Assembly (NCBI GenBank): GCA_036389135.1
Contig: DASVQP010000070.1
Location: 81,517 to 145,516 of the forward strand
From: Longimicrobium sp.
Lineage (GTDB): Bacteria; Gemmatimonadota; Gemmatimonadetes; Longimicrobiales; Longimicrobiaceae
Direction: 5' to 3'
DNA: 64,000 bases
Shown: positions 34,101 to 42,057 of the stretch, in pieces
How positions within the stretch are numbered: position 1 is the first letter of the stretch
Layout of the letters: each line of letters begins with the position of its first letter
Made by a program: the position numbers and the translations under genes
The notes under the pieces: model-generated
The model's database searches: none
Told to the model about the DNA's origin: nothing
Seen by the model: only the letters and a program-made list of their open reading frames with translations

Positions 34101-35160
34101 GGAAGAGCGAGAGGCCGTACGAGCGCATGTCCTGCTTCGCGAACTGCGGGATTTCCAAGCGGAACTGAAAAATGCGATCGAGATACCTTCGCGCATCGGA
34201 ACGGTTGAAGATTGCGCCAGGCAGATCCTTGCTGTCGGAGCGTTTTCTCCTGCCCAGTGCCTCCGCGATCCGTTCCTCATCGCAGGAGATCACAAAGACT
34301 ATTCCGAATCCTTTTGGAAGAAGGTCGGTAGGTATCTCCATAAAGCAACGCACCGCATCCAGCCCGCTAACCATTTCCTCCGCAGACAGCCGGTCCAGAT
34401 CGTCCACAAAAATCACCAAGCGTTCGACCTTTTTACCAGGTCCCTCTTTATAATGACGGAGCTGCTCCCGGAGTACATCCTCGTACTGCTCTGCGGATGC
34501 CCGCGGCGCTTCCACGCGCGTGACGTTCGTGTACCTCCGAACGGGCTCCCGACGTGGATCGAAGAGTATCTTCGCGAGAACGGGGATTGATACGACTGCA
34601 ACAATGGCGGCGAGAGCCTTAAGATTTGCATCGGGGAAGAAGCCTAACGAATTGAGCGCGAACAACGCTCCGATGACAACGAGGAAGATGGCGGCGATCT
34701 GAGCGGGACCGACCGCATACCGATCCCACACGTCCATGAAGAAATCGTACGCGGTACGCTTTTCGAGAGATGTACGCGTCTTCGAACGGAAGAGATGATC
34801 GTACAGGTCCTCCTCGGAACCGCCGAGCTCCAGGTATACGTGTCGGAGCAAAGCCCGCTTGATATCGTCGCCGCCGTGACGCCATGCATTGAAGGTGATC
34901 GGCCGGATCCGTTCGTTCCTCCGCGTCCCCCCCACCGGCAGGTGTGCATCGTTTTCGAGACCGGTGAGGTAGAGCCGCTTGATGGTGCTCTTGCCAGTGC
35001 CCCACTTGCCGAGCAGCCCGATGCTATATGGCGGTGAGTATCCCCCTTCCACGTATCCGGAGAGCGCGCTCGCGAAGTGGTGATGCCCGAACGCGTCGTC
35101 TTCGACCGAACCAATCTCGCGGTCGAGAACTCCTTTCACGACATCAGCGGAAGTGGGCAT
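31120..35160 (-). CDS. KAP family P-loop NTPase, very large
   Basis: A 1,346-residue protein. Residues about 25-420 are a KAP NTPase: Walker A GKWGTGKST (51-59), an inserted pair of membrane segments (about 153-175 and 182-200) as usual for KAP proteins, Walker B LVIFVDDLDRLS (248-259), then SPRNALQLLNAYAQSWW. The remaining ~900 residues are helical, possibly HEAT-like, with no recognised effector. Bacterial KAP proteins include phage-exclusion proteins such as PifA; a defence role here is inference. The gene is clearly more A/T-rich than its surroundings. Bounded on the left by an LVIVD-gene fragment and on the right by an ABC ATPase fragment, so it arrived with a segmental duplication. Confidence 0.9.
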   Translation of the reverse strand: MPTSADVVKGVLDREIGSVEDDAFGHHHFASALSGYVEGGYSPPYSIGLLGKWGTGKSTIKRLYLTGLENDAHLPVGGTRRNERIRPITFNAWRHGGDDIKRALLRHVYLELGGSEEDLYDHLFRSKTRTSLEKRTAYDFFMDVWDRYAVGPAQIAAIFLVVIGALFALNSLGFFPDANLKALAAIVAVVSIPVLAKILFDPRREPVRRYTNVTRVEAPRASAEQYEDVLREQLRHYKEGPGKKVERLVIFVDDLDRLSAEEMVSGLDAVRCFMEIPTDLLPKGFGIVFVISCDEERIAEALGRRKRSDSKDLPGAIFNRSDARRYLDRIFQFRLEIPQFAKQDMRSYGLSLFRTHLSDLATKLEQRGVHLEDVIARLVHMGVGSPRNALQLLNAYAQSWWVAERRERDGAGTDILGGLEGGVVTGNPIALAAICALRVDFPDFYDGLEREPRLITGFTQVFIHAQSIQDQPETVRELLASYAETGGEAGHLVVRAEHRALRQFLSSLVGLQWPNTIRPLLSLSQDPIARRYGDDAPRIYEAFVSGDPAGVLEALGLAHDRRSLDAKAVRLIRDFVEELHRESRVAQENAYATLAELAERLPSEEARLLLTPLSRSLENSDTLRERIPVAKASMVADALLPADRRRLTGAYIRDLLLPNGDLQLRVRNGRKLTLDEAVTTVREAVDFALVTFRRDGLEDADREHLLNWLEVRHVSVDGQGYEFEFEDLEAWIASAEAPLLAVWGPTYTELLIRHLKASPAASWKPAFQARAERVFAEMLDGPEASQATLWEQMSSLLDVRNADAVQYAWTFTRDRVRHADDRALASCMISLARRLTREMNEPEDWSLDWKEGAEVLLSLVGTQRNVMDEGFLTDFEELILVWSGNVSTAIFAVRAIDLVPAPVRARIRDEWANRAMESLPLPCVRWVAEHFDDLSTDKATAVSTALTALLKPGGMDAEEFEHYSTFMRALPWKHLLATPISNHVSRALARMHQSPATAPLAVQVFEVVAAMMRRDPVPGAAPALEQTFAMLAQNNLGTALFHSKMVDAWPKTGGDYGDYDPGRIFDWGVACGTRDPDVENVGALLASLQSMVERGVVPRDRVPSLLELAGAVWPNARTEARDVMLAFREIASAVALASLADSIDPADSLAMDDLRRVWAHAAAECSISTERAVAASILAESARMAGGFPQGDWALWLWIEVNEDQARLLSDLLFDNALNDAQRLRVWAQITTRSEQLGPGFFGRVLVPILSRSDLPKTTRAVLESAPTITALLPRLADRNSLARTLLAGFPDYPLDSTAGGVIEWIKAMGAGSVVKDNMIEEFPEHVRERLRTSFARKAQRGKTGR

Positions 35161-35220
35161 GGCTGCTTCGGCGGGAGTAAAGGTGTCATCTATGGGTTCA
35201 GCACCGAATGCGCTGCACGC

Positions 35221-35249
35221 AAGCTACGAAGCTGAGTGTAAATGGTCAA
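35221..35249 (-). promoter_or_regulatory. Candidate sigma-70 promoter of the KAP gene
   Basis: Read on the minus strand: TTGACC, a 17-base spacer, TAGCTT, ending 61 bases before the KAP start. Confidence 0.5.
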
Positions 35250-35370
35250 CGGAATCTTCGGCATGTCTTCGGCGCCGAACAACGCCCGGTCGCTGTGCTC
35301 CCATGGCACTCATGGATAGCCATCAAGTCGGCGCGAATTCCTCGTCCATGTGCTCCAGGCTGCCGAAGTG

Positions 35371-35698
35371 GGATCTCCTCGGCCGTGGCGCGGTCGGGAA
35401 ACTCGCTCTCCTGCAGCTGCACCCCCAGCCGCTCGCGGATGCGCTGCGGCTCGCGCTCCCACGCCATCCCCAGGATCTCCACCTCGCCGCCGTCGCGCTC
35501 CTGCAGCCCTTCCAGGATCTCGATGGTGGTGGTCTTCCCCGCCCCGTTCGGCCCCAGCAGCCCCAGGCACTCGCCCTGGCGCACGTCCAGGTCCAGCGCC
35601 TTCACCGCCACCGTGTCGCCGAACCTCTTGTGCAGGCCGCGGCAGCGGATGGCGAGTGCGTCGGACGGCGGGGTTTGCGACGCGGTTGCGGAGCTCAT
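35371..35698 (-). pseudogene. Truncated second copy of the ABC ATPase gene, 5' part
   Basis: From ALAIRCRGLHKRFGDTVAVK through Walker A to ATAEEI it matches the ATPase gene at 30,836 leftwards; I count 13 differences over about 290 bases. Beyond codon ~108 the sequence is unrelated and the frame runs on to a stop at 35,246. It keeps Walker A but lacks the signature, Walker B and C-terminus, so it cannot work as an ABC ATPase. Confidence 0.88.
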
Positions 35699-35873
35699 CT
35701 CGGCGGTGGTGTAGGTTCCTGCGGACCGGCGGGGACACGAGTGCGCCAGGCCATAAAGTTGCGCCCGCGATGACTTTGCGCCAGCGCTCCAACCAGTTTC
35801 GTGGCGAAGCCCGCCCGGTCATTGCGGGGCCGGCCGACGGCGCGGATCATGTCCCCCGACGCACAAACGAGAA

Positions 35874-35901
35874 GCCCCGGCAGAGCGTGCTCTGCCGGGG
35901 C
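35874..35901 (-). terminator. Perfect hairpin between the ATPase fragment and the Abi/HEPN gene
   Basis: GCCCCGGCAGAGC (35,874-35,886) pairs with GCTCTGCCGGGGC (35,889-35,901). On the minus strand it is followed by TTCTCGTTTG, so it would stop leftward transcripts; it may be left over from the older LVIVD-to-ATPase arrangement. Confidence 0.6.
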
Positions 35902-35977
35902 CCACATCCCTCGGAACCATCACCGGCTCCCCTCGCGGAGGCCGGGAGAGGATCTCCCGAGGCGCAAGCAAAATATC

Positions 35978-36787
35978 ATGAACCCCGAATCTGCACAAGC
36001 GGCCTACCTGACCGCAATTACCACCGCGCTCTCACCGACGAGGCTCCGACACGCCTTTCGCGCTTCTCGAGACGAATCGGAGACGGTGGTGCTCGCACGG
36101 TACTTTCGAAACCTCGCCCTTTGTGAGTCGCTCTATCCGGTGCTGCATGTCCTGGAAATCACGCTGCGAAACCGGGTGGACGAGGTGATGGGCTCGGCCT
36201 TCCCCGCCACTCCGCCGCGACGCCGGGCCCTTCACGCCGGGGAGCTGCCGAGCACGGGATCATGGCTGGACGCGGACCCCGGCGTGCTCGCCCCGGGTGA
36301 TCGCGAAGAGATCGGGCGCACCAAAGCCCGTGCATTCGTTCAGGAGAGAAAAGCGCCGTCTTCCGACCAGGTGGTAGAAGGGCTCTCCCTCGGTTTCTGG
36401 ACCGGGCTATTCACGCGCGTATACGAGATCAGTCCACGATCCTCGTACAACCCTGCTGACGGAAAGCCCACCGCGTTCTGGCCCCGGCATCTGAAGGCGG
36501 TGTTCCCGCATCTGCCGCGCCGGCTCCGCACACGTCAGCACGTGTACTCAGTTCTTTCGGAACTGACGCGCCTCCGCAACTTAGTCTTCCATCACCGGCC
36601 GGTCTGGCACCTCAAGCTCAACCCCCTGCATACAAGTGCAACTGGAGCGATCGGTTGGATCAGCCCGGAGGTGCAGCGAACGTTGCTGCACCTCGATCGG
36701 TTTCCAGCGGTTTACAACCGGGATGCGGATGACTTCGTTCGCCTTGTCGGTCGTATCGCCGCACATGAGCCGCCGAACTCCGGGTGA
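35978..36787 (+). CDS. Abi-like protein with HEPN ribonuclease motif
   Basis: A 269-residue protein of the Abi_2 / AbiD-AbiF-like group. The diagnostic HEPN RNase motif RxxxxH is RNLVFH (Arg200-His205) in LSELTRLRNLVFHHRPVW, and the upstream helix LYPVLHVLEITLRNRVDEVM is also typical. Such proteins cause abortive infection, probably by cleaving RNA. It is A/T-richer than the LVIVD gene and is inserted between that gene and the ATPase fragment, in the opposite orientation. The ATG at 35,978 has only a weak ribosome site. No obvious antitoxin partner. Confidence 0.82.
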   Translation: MNPESAQAAYLTAITTALSPTRLRHAFRASRDESETVVLARYFRNLALCESLYPVLHVLEITLRNRVDEVMGSAFPATPPRRRALHAGELPSTGSWLDADPGVLAPGDREEIGRTKARAFVQERKAPSSDQVVEGLSLGFWTGLFTRVYEISPRSSYNPADGKPTAFWPRHLKAVFPHLPRRLRTRQHVYSVLSELTRLRNLVFHHRPVWHLKLNPLHTSATGAIGWISPEVQRTLLHLDRFPAVYNRDADDFVRLVGRIAAHEPPNSG

Positions 36788-36798
36788 TCGCTGGATTC

Positions 36799-38028
36799 TC
36801 ACCGCCGGATCGCGGCGGCGTCCAGCTTCCAGAGGCCGTTGAGCATGTCGGAGGCATAGACGTGGGCGCCGACGTGCTGCACGCCCCAGATGAAGAAGTT
36901 GCGGCCGCCGGTCGGGACGTCCAGCGCACGGCCCACCTCGCGCACCGCCTTGCGCAGGTCGCAGCGCCCGTCTGCGGCGCGGGCGGAGGCGTCGCAGGCG
37001 GAGAGGTCGCCCGCGACGTTCAGGGCGCGCACCCCACCGTTGTAGTAGGCGGCGTAGAGCGTGCCGCTCGCCTCGTCGACCGAGAAGTTGTGGGTGCCGG
37101 CGCCGGGGACGTTGTAGAAGGCCACCTCGCGCGGCCTCGTGAAGTCGCTCACGTCCACCACGTGGATGTCGCCGGCGGACGTGCTGCCGATGATCCCCGC
37201 CTGCTCCTCGCCGACGATGGCGAAGCGCTTGGAGCCGCCCGTGTGCAGCCACCAGATGTTGTGCACCGCGCCGCCCACCGTCCTCACGTTTCCCAGCTCC
37301 ACCGGGTTCTCCGGCGAGCCGCCGCGCCCGCCGCCGCCGATGTCCCAGATCGTCATCCCGGCGTTCCACAGCGCGGTAAAGAGGATGCCGTCGCGCACGA
37401 AGACGTCGTGGATGAAGGGGTCGCCCATCACGCGTGAAAGGACTTCGCGAGGGGCGGCCGGGTTGCTCAGGTCCACCACCACCAGGCGCGCCGGGGCGCT
37501 GGCCCCGGGATCGACCGAGAGAAAGCCGTACAGCTTCCCGTTCACCCTCGCGATCTCGGCGGTGTGCACGCCGGGGTCGGTGTTGGTGGAGGTGAAGCGC
37601 GAGAGCTCACGCGGACGGGCCGGGTTCGCCAGGTCGAAGACGATGATGCGGCCCGGGCGCCGCTCGGTGGCGACCACCAGGAGCTTGCCGTCGTCGGTGA
37701 CCTGGACGTCGCCGGTGATGAGGGCATTGTCCACGATCACCGAATCGGCCGGCGCGGGGACGTTGCCGGACACGTCCCACACCTTGATGGCGTCGCCCTG
37801 GGTGCGGTTCGGGCCACGCTGCCCCCAGGTGGTGGTGTACGCCCAGCGCCCGTTGACGGCGACCTCGGCGGTGTAGCGCTCGGGCACGCACCCCAGCCCC
37901 AGCACCGCGGGCGCGGTGATCTGCGCGCAGTTGGGATCGGGCTTCAGGTCCGGATCCGGATCGGCCGGATTGTTGTCGCACGCGGCAGCGATTGCGGCGA
38001 GGGCGAGGAGGAGGACGGTGCGTTTCAT
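36799..38028 (-). CDS. LVIVD-repeat beta-propeller lipoprotein
   Basis: A 409-residue probable lipoprotein (MKRTVLLLALAAIAAAC, Cys17) with a propeller made of LVIVD-type repeats: IIVFDLANPARPRELSRF, LVVVDLSNPAAPREVLSRV, IHVVDVSDFTRPREVAFYNV and a last blade VYASDMLNGLWKLD. Function of such proteins is unknown; they are usually on the cell surface. Its 3' end converges on the Abi/HEPN gene, and a damaged copy of that 3' end lies at 30,896. An outer-membrane protein gene lies 51 bases upstream on the same strand. Confidence 0.85.
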   Translation of the reverse strand: MKRTVLLLALAAIAAACDNNPADPDPDLKPDPNCAQITAPAVLGLGCVPERYTAEVAVNGRWAYTTTWGQRGPNRTQGDAIKVWDVSGNVPAPADSVIVDNALITGDVQVTDDGKLLVVATERRPGRIIVFDLANPARPRELSRFTSTNTDPGVHTAEIARVNGKLYGFLSVDPGASAPARLVVVDLSNPAAPREVLSRVMGDPFIHDVFVRDGILFTALWNAGMTIWDIGGGGRGGSPENPVELGNVRTVGGAVHNIWWLHTGGSKRFAIVGEEQAGIIGSTSAGDIHVVDVSDFTRPREVAFYNVPGAGTHNFSVDEASGTLYAAYYNGGVRALNVAGDLSACDASARAADGRCDLRKAVREVGRALDVPTGGRNFFIWGVQHVGAHVYASDMLNGLWKLDAAAIRR

Positions 38029-38079
38029 GGATGAGGAGGATGAAGGAATGTGTGTGAGTGCGTTGACGCGTGAGTGCGT

Positions 38080-39318
38080 TCAGTGTCCGCGTGCCGCGGC
38101 GCCGTAGCGGCCCATGCGGGGGTGCGCGCCGCCGATCTCGATGCGGGCACCGGCGGCCACCGTCCACATGCGGTCCGCGCCGTAGAACTCGCGCGGCACG
38201 AAGACGCTGGCGGTGCGGAGCGGCTCGGCGGCCAGGCGCGCGGCTTCGACGAACGGGCGCATCCTGATGCCGGCGAGCGAGCCGGCCCCGTGGCTCAGGT
38301 GCAGCGTTGCGATCGTCCAGCGCGTGATCCCCTGCAGCGACACGTCGGCGTGCGGCGACGGCGTGCGAAAGGGGTCCGCCAGCCGCTCCTCTTCCGGGCG
38401 CTCGGTCCGCTCCAGGCGCAGCGCCATTTCGATGCCGCGGCGCCGGACCGCGCCCTCCGCCAGCACGGACGAGAGGCGAAAGGAGCGAAGGGAGCCGTTC
38501 ATCTGGTCGGTGCGCGCCCACTCCACCAGCGCGTAGTCGCGGGACGCCGCCCCCCGGCCCGCCTCGTAGCGGAGGGAGGCGGCGACCTTGTCGTGATCGA
38601 GGCCCACGCCGCGCGGCTCCTCCGGCGAGTTGATCCGGGCATAGCCGCCGGATGCTTCCCAGCCGCGGCGCGGAGCCAGTGTGGCGCGCAGCGCCCACGA
38701 GTCGCCGAAGCGGCCGGGGTCGCCCAGGTCGCCCGTGCCGAGGGGCTCGTTCCCGGCGAAGAGCGCCCCCTCCAGCGCCAGCGGGCCGCGCCGCACCGCC
38801 ATTATCGTCATCAGCCGCTCCAGCACCTGCGCCAGGTGGTGGTTGGCGGGAAACTTGACGAAGGGGCGCGCCATCGGGTCGTCGCTGCCAAAGGGAACGA
38901 ATCCCCGCCCCGCGCTCACCGACAGCTCGCCACGCGCGTGCGGACCGCCCAGGGGAGAGAACGTCGCGACCGCCTCGTGCAGGACAGTGTGCGGGTGGCG
39001 GCGGTCGATGAACCCCTCGCCCCAGATCCCCGGGTTGGGTTCGCCGTCCGCCAGGGTCAGCGCCTCCAAGTTGATGCTGGCCACCAGCGCCGCCCGCCCG
39101 CCCCACGCGGTTGCGTGCGCCATCACCATCGGCTGCGTCACCTGTGCCTCGGTGCTCGACTCGCCGTTGAGCGCGGGCGCCGTGTGCGTGACCAGCGGAA
39201 TCGCCTGCGCGCTCACGCTGAGCCGCACCGCCGCGGAGTCCGGCGCATGCGCGTGCTCCTGCGCCGCGGCGGGGGCGGCGGCCAGGAGGAGTGCGGCGAT
39301 GGCGGCGGACGGCTTCAC
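38080..39318 (-). CDS. Predicted outer-membrane beta-barrel protein
   Basis: A 412-residue exported protein with signal peptide ending at PAAAQEHAHAPDS. The rest is rich in alternating strands such as SWALRATLAPRRGWEASGGY, YALVEWARTDQMN and WTVAAGARIEIGG, as in porin-like barrels; I cannot name the family. The start is a GTG at 39,318 without a clear ribosome site; there is no ATG that leaves a good signal peptide. His-rich N-terminal region after cleavage. Followed by the LVIVD lipoprotein gene, so the two surface proteins may work together. Confidence 0.65.
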   Translation of the reverse strand: MKPSAAIAALLLAAAPAAAQEHAHAPDSAAVRLSVSAQAIPLVTHTAPALNGESSTEAQVTQPMVMAHATAWGGRAALVASINLEALTLADGEPNPGIWGEGFIDRRHPHTVLHEAVATFSPLGGPHARGELSVSAGRGFVPFGSDDPMARPFVKFPANHHLAQVLERLMTIMAVRRGPLALEGALFAGNEPLGTGDLGDPGRFGDSWALRATLAPRRGWEASGGYARINSPEEPRGVGLDHDKVAASLRYEAGRGAASRDYALVEWARTDQMNGSLRSFRLSSVLAEGAVRRRGIEMALRLERTERPEEERLADPFRTPSPHADVSLQGITRWTIATLHLSHGAGSLAGIRMRPFVEAARLAAEPLRTASVFVPREFYGADRMWTVAAGARIEIGGAHPRMGRYGAAARGH

Positions 39319-39439
39319 GGCGGTGTTGGTTAGGGGGGCGAGTGAACTCGCTGCAACAACAGCACAAAGTCCGCCTGCGCGGACTCGGGCTCGGAGATCC
39401 GTGACCGCTGCGGGCTCGTGTGCGTGCGCGGCTCTCCCG

Positions 39440-39889
39440 CTAGACGCCGGCGATTTCTTCGATGCGGCGTACGATGGCGTCGAGGTGCGCGGCGTCGCGG
39501 AGTATGACGAGGATGGTGTCGTCGCCGGCGACGGTGCCGAGGACCTCGGGCCACTCCTCCCAGTCGATCCCCACCGCAATGGGTTGCGCGCCGCCGACCA
39601 TCGTCTTGACCACGAGGAGGTTCCCCACGCCGTCCGATCCCAGGTAGAGCGATGGGAGGAGGCGGGCGAGGGTCGGGGTGGGGTCGGTGACGCCGGGCGG
39701 GAGGGTGTAGGTGGAGCCGCCGTTCTCGTCGGGCACCTTGACCAGCCCCAGCTCGCGGATGTCGCGCGACAGGGTGGCCTGCGCCACCTCGAAGCCTCGC
39801 TCCGCCAGGAAGTCGCGAAGGACCTCCTGCGACGAAACGCGGCGGTCGCGGACCAGCTCCAGGATGGCTGCGTGGCGCTGGGGCTTCAT
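39440..39889 (-). CDS. argR: Arginine repressor ArgR
   Basis: A 149-residue transcription factor. The N-terminal winged helix has ATLSRDIRELGLVKV and the C-terminal arginine-binding hexamerisation domain has VLGTVAGDDTILVILRD, both characteristic. Regulates arginine synthesis or breakdown genes, none of which lie in the window. The ATG at 39,889 is immediately preceded by a G-rich tandem repeat, which takes the place of a usual ribosome site. Confidence 0.92.
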   Translation of the reverse strand: MKPQRHAAILELVRDRRVSSQEVLRDFLAERGFEVAQATLSRDIRELGLVKVPDENGGSTYTLPPGVTDPTPTLARLLPSLYLGSDGVGNLLVVKTMVGGAQPIAVGIDWEEWPEVLGTVAGDDTILVILRDAAHLDAIVRRIEEIAGV

Positions 39890-39919
39890 GGGGAATGGGG
39901 ATTGGGGAATGGGGAATGG
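39887..39919. repeat. G-rich tandem repeat (GGGGAAT units)
   Basis: Imperfect repeats of a seven-base unit (GGGGAAT / GGGGATT) directly in front of argR, facing an inverted counterpart at 40,098-40,141. Confidence 0.75.
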
Positions 39920-40036
39920 GCCGCCGCTCCCGCCGAAGCTAGGCCGGCGCGCGGAGATGGCGCAAGCGTGGAGGATGGCGCCCGCACGCCTGCCCCTGTA
40001 CGGCATTGGTGCGATTCCGAATGCCGCGTTTCGCGA

Positions 40037-40073
40037 GCCGGCTTCAGCCGCCTTCCCGTAGTTCCAGCCGGGG
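40037..40073. repeat. Family D repeat, copy 1
   Basis: CCGGCTTCAGCCGCCTTCCC then GTAGTTCCAGCCGGGG; the same order with small changes recurs at 59,381-59,417. Contains the small palindrome GGCTTCAGCC. Confidence 0.6.
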
Positions 40074-40097
40074 ATTTATTTCAACCGCCGCCCCACA

Positions 40098-40141
40098 CGC
40101 ACCGGCCATTCCCCATTCCCCATTCCCCATTCCCCATTCCC
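40098..40141. repeat. C-rich tandem repeat (CATTCCC units)
   Basis: Five to six copies of CATTCCC immediately after the phosphatase stop. Complementary to the G-rich array at 39,887-39,919, so the 250-base gap between argR and the phosphatase gene is bounded by inverted tandem repeats. Confidence 0.75.
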
Positions 40142-41737
40142 CTACCTCAGCGCCTCCACCAGCACCCGCCCATCCAGCGCCTCCGTCGGCCGCACGCCCA
40201 CGATGCGCGCCAGCGTCGGCGCGATGTCCACCACGCGGGCGAAGCGATCGTACTTTCCGGGGCGGATCATGGCTCCGTAAAAGATCACCGGCACGTGCGC
40301 GTCGTAGTCGTGCGGCGTGCCGTGCTGCGCGAACGTCGCGATCCCCCACACGTGCTCCGGCAGCAGCGTGACGACGGCGGCCACGGGAAGGTCGGGTGGA
40401 AGCATGTGCACCCACCGGCGCGACACCGGGTTGGTTGCCGAGTCGCGCGGGAGGTCCTTCACGAGTCTGGCGTGCATCACCCCCGGCTGCCGGCGCGCCC
40501 ACGCCACGAAGCGCGTCATCGCCTCCGGGAGCAGCGCGGCCGGGTCGCGCCCGGCGCGGAGGAAGGCGTCGGGGTCGTACGCCACCATCCCGTCGTCGAA
40601 ATGGAAGGCGGCGCTGTCCACACCCATCCGCCGCGCCTCGGCGCCCAGCCAGCGGGTGAAGGCGCCGAGGTTCGCGTGGTAGCGCGTGGCGTCGGCGGGG
40701 TGGCGCACCTTGGGGATGGACGCCACGCCGTGGTCCGCGGTCAGCGCGATCACCACGCTCGCCGGATCGCGGCCGGCGTACAGCGAGTCGAGGAACACCC
40801 CCAGCATCCGGTCCAGCCGCACCACCTGGTCGTGGATCTCGCGCGAGTCCGGGCCGTAGCGATGCCCCACCGCGTCCGTCGTGGAGAACGACACCGCGAA
40901 GACGTCGGTCTGCGGCCCCTGCCCCAGCTTCAGCTCGCGCAGGCCGGCCAGCGCCAGCTCCATCGTGAGATCATCCATCCAGGGAAACTCGACGATGGTG
41001 CGCCCCGCCGTGTCCGGATTCGCGGAAAGGACGTGCGGAAAGGTGTAGTCGCGCCCGCCGTTCTCCGCGGGAACGCTGTCCCGCTCCGTGTACGACGATG
41101 CGGGGAGGAGCGGCGTCCACGCCTTACCCGCAAACCGCTGCACCGGCCGAGATGCGTTGTAGCGCCGCACCCAGGTGGGAAGCGTGTCTGCGTACCAGGT
41201 GCTGGTGGTGAAGGCGCCGTTGTAGCCCCACCAGTAGACCTGCTGCTGCGCGCGTCCCAGCGGAAGGATCGCCCCGCGGTCCTTCCGCGACACCGAGAGG
41301 GCGCGCGTGCGTGGGTCTTTGAAGCGCAGCCAGTCGGTCAGCGTGCTCCCGCGGAAGCGAAAGGGCGACGCGCCCGCCATGGTGCTCCCGGCCAGGAGCG
41401 GCGCCTGCGGGTCGCCCACGCCGGCCACGTTCTGCACGATCCCGGTGCTCCGCGGGAAGCGCCCCGAAAGCGTGCTTGCGTGCCCCGGCGCCGTCTCGGT
41501 GACGGCGTGGTCCTGGTACGCCCGGGTGAAGACGGCGCCCCCGTCGTACAGACGCGCCAGCCCGCCGGTGAGCTGTCCCGGCCAGCGCGTGAAGTAATCG
41601 GGGCGGAGCTGGTCAACGGTGATGAGCACCACCAGCGTCGGGCGGCGCGCGGGGGCGGCGGGCTGCTGCTGCGCCGCGGCGGGCACGGTGGCCAGCCACC
41701 CGGCGGCGGCCAGCGATGCGATTCTTTTGAGCTTCAT
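40142..41737 (-). CDS. Alkaline phosphatase-family enzyme, PafA/PhoK-like
   Basis: A 531-residue exported phosphatase: signal peptide MKLKRIASLAAAGWLATVPA...AAQ. Metal ligands start at Asp42 in ITVDQLRPDYF; the nucleophile is a threonine (Thr82 in TETAPGHASTLSG), which places it with PafA/PhoK rather than serine-type PhoA. Later metal ligands occur in STTDAVGHRYGP, LTADHGV and FAQHGTPHDYDAHVPVIF. Probably frees phosphate from organic esters in the periplasm. ATG at 41,737 gives the complete signal peptide. No Pho-box seen. Confidence 0.9.
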   Translation of the reverse strand: MKLKRIASLAAAGWLATVPAAAQQQPAAPARRPTLVVLITVDQLRPDYFTRWPGQLTGGLARLYDGGAVFTRAYQDHAVTETAPGHASTLSGRFPRSTGIVQNVAGVGDPQAPLLAGSTMAGASPFRFRGSTLTDWLRFKDPRTRALSVSRKDRGAILPLGRAQQQVYWWGYNGAFTTSTWYADTLPTWVRRYNASRPVQRFAGKAWTPLLPASSYTERDSVPAENGGRDYTFPHVLSANPDTAGRTIVEFPWMDDLTMELALAGLRELKLGQGPQTDVFAVSFSTTDAVGHRYGPDSREIHDQVVRLDRMLGVFLDSLYAGRDPASVVIALTADHGVASIPKVRHPADATRYHANLGAFTRWLGAEARRMGVDSAAFHFDDGMVAYDPDAFLRAGRDPAALLPEAMTRFVAWARRQPGVMHARLVKDLPRDSATNPVSRRWVHMLPPDLPVAAVVTLLPEHVWGIATFAQHGTPHDYDAHVPVIFYGAMIRPGKYDRFARVVDIAPTLARIVGVRPTEALDGRVLVEALR

Positions 41738-42057
41738 GCGGACTTCAAGTGGCTTGGGTCTCCCGGCAGGCTCCACAGCGGCCGCCGTACCGCCAAGCTA
41801 CCCCCGCGCCCCCCGCCGGACCATCCCGCCCGGACATCGAGCGCGTCACGATCCACCCACGAAGGCGATCGGCAGCGCGCCCGCACGGGGCGCCTAATCG
41901 GGTAAACGAGAGTGCGGCTGATCGAAGCACTCCCGGGTATCAATCGAAACCTACGCGGGGCTGGATTTCTCGGTTATACTCAGGGGCACCTGGCATGTAT
42001 TGCGACCCCCCGCCCGCGCCATCCACCCGGCGCAACCCCTCCCGCCACGGCATTTCC
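41738..42057. other. Divergent gene-free stretch with a -10-like element
   Basis: Separates the phosphatase gene (minus) and a small membrane protein gene (plus). TATACT at 41,975-41,980 is a good -10 hexamer for the rightward gene; no -35 is evident. Nothing else recognised. Confidence 0.35.

Noticed and set aside
35246..35698. A functional second ABC ATPase
   Set aside because: Only the first ~104 residues match; signature and Walker B are missing and the remaining frame is unrelated sequence.
39887..40141. CRISPR-like array
   Set aside because: Units are seven bases with no spacers; this is a simple tandem repeat.
40142..41737. Sulfatase or phosphopentomutase instead of phosphatase
   Set aside because: No sulfatase C-x-P/A-x-R motif; the threonine nucleophile in TETAPGH fits PafA-like phosphatases.
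38681..41905. A 1,074-residue plus-strand frame
   Set aside because: Spans antisense of three real genes (barrel protein, argR, phosphatase); composition is that of a shadow frame.
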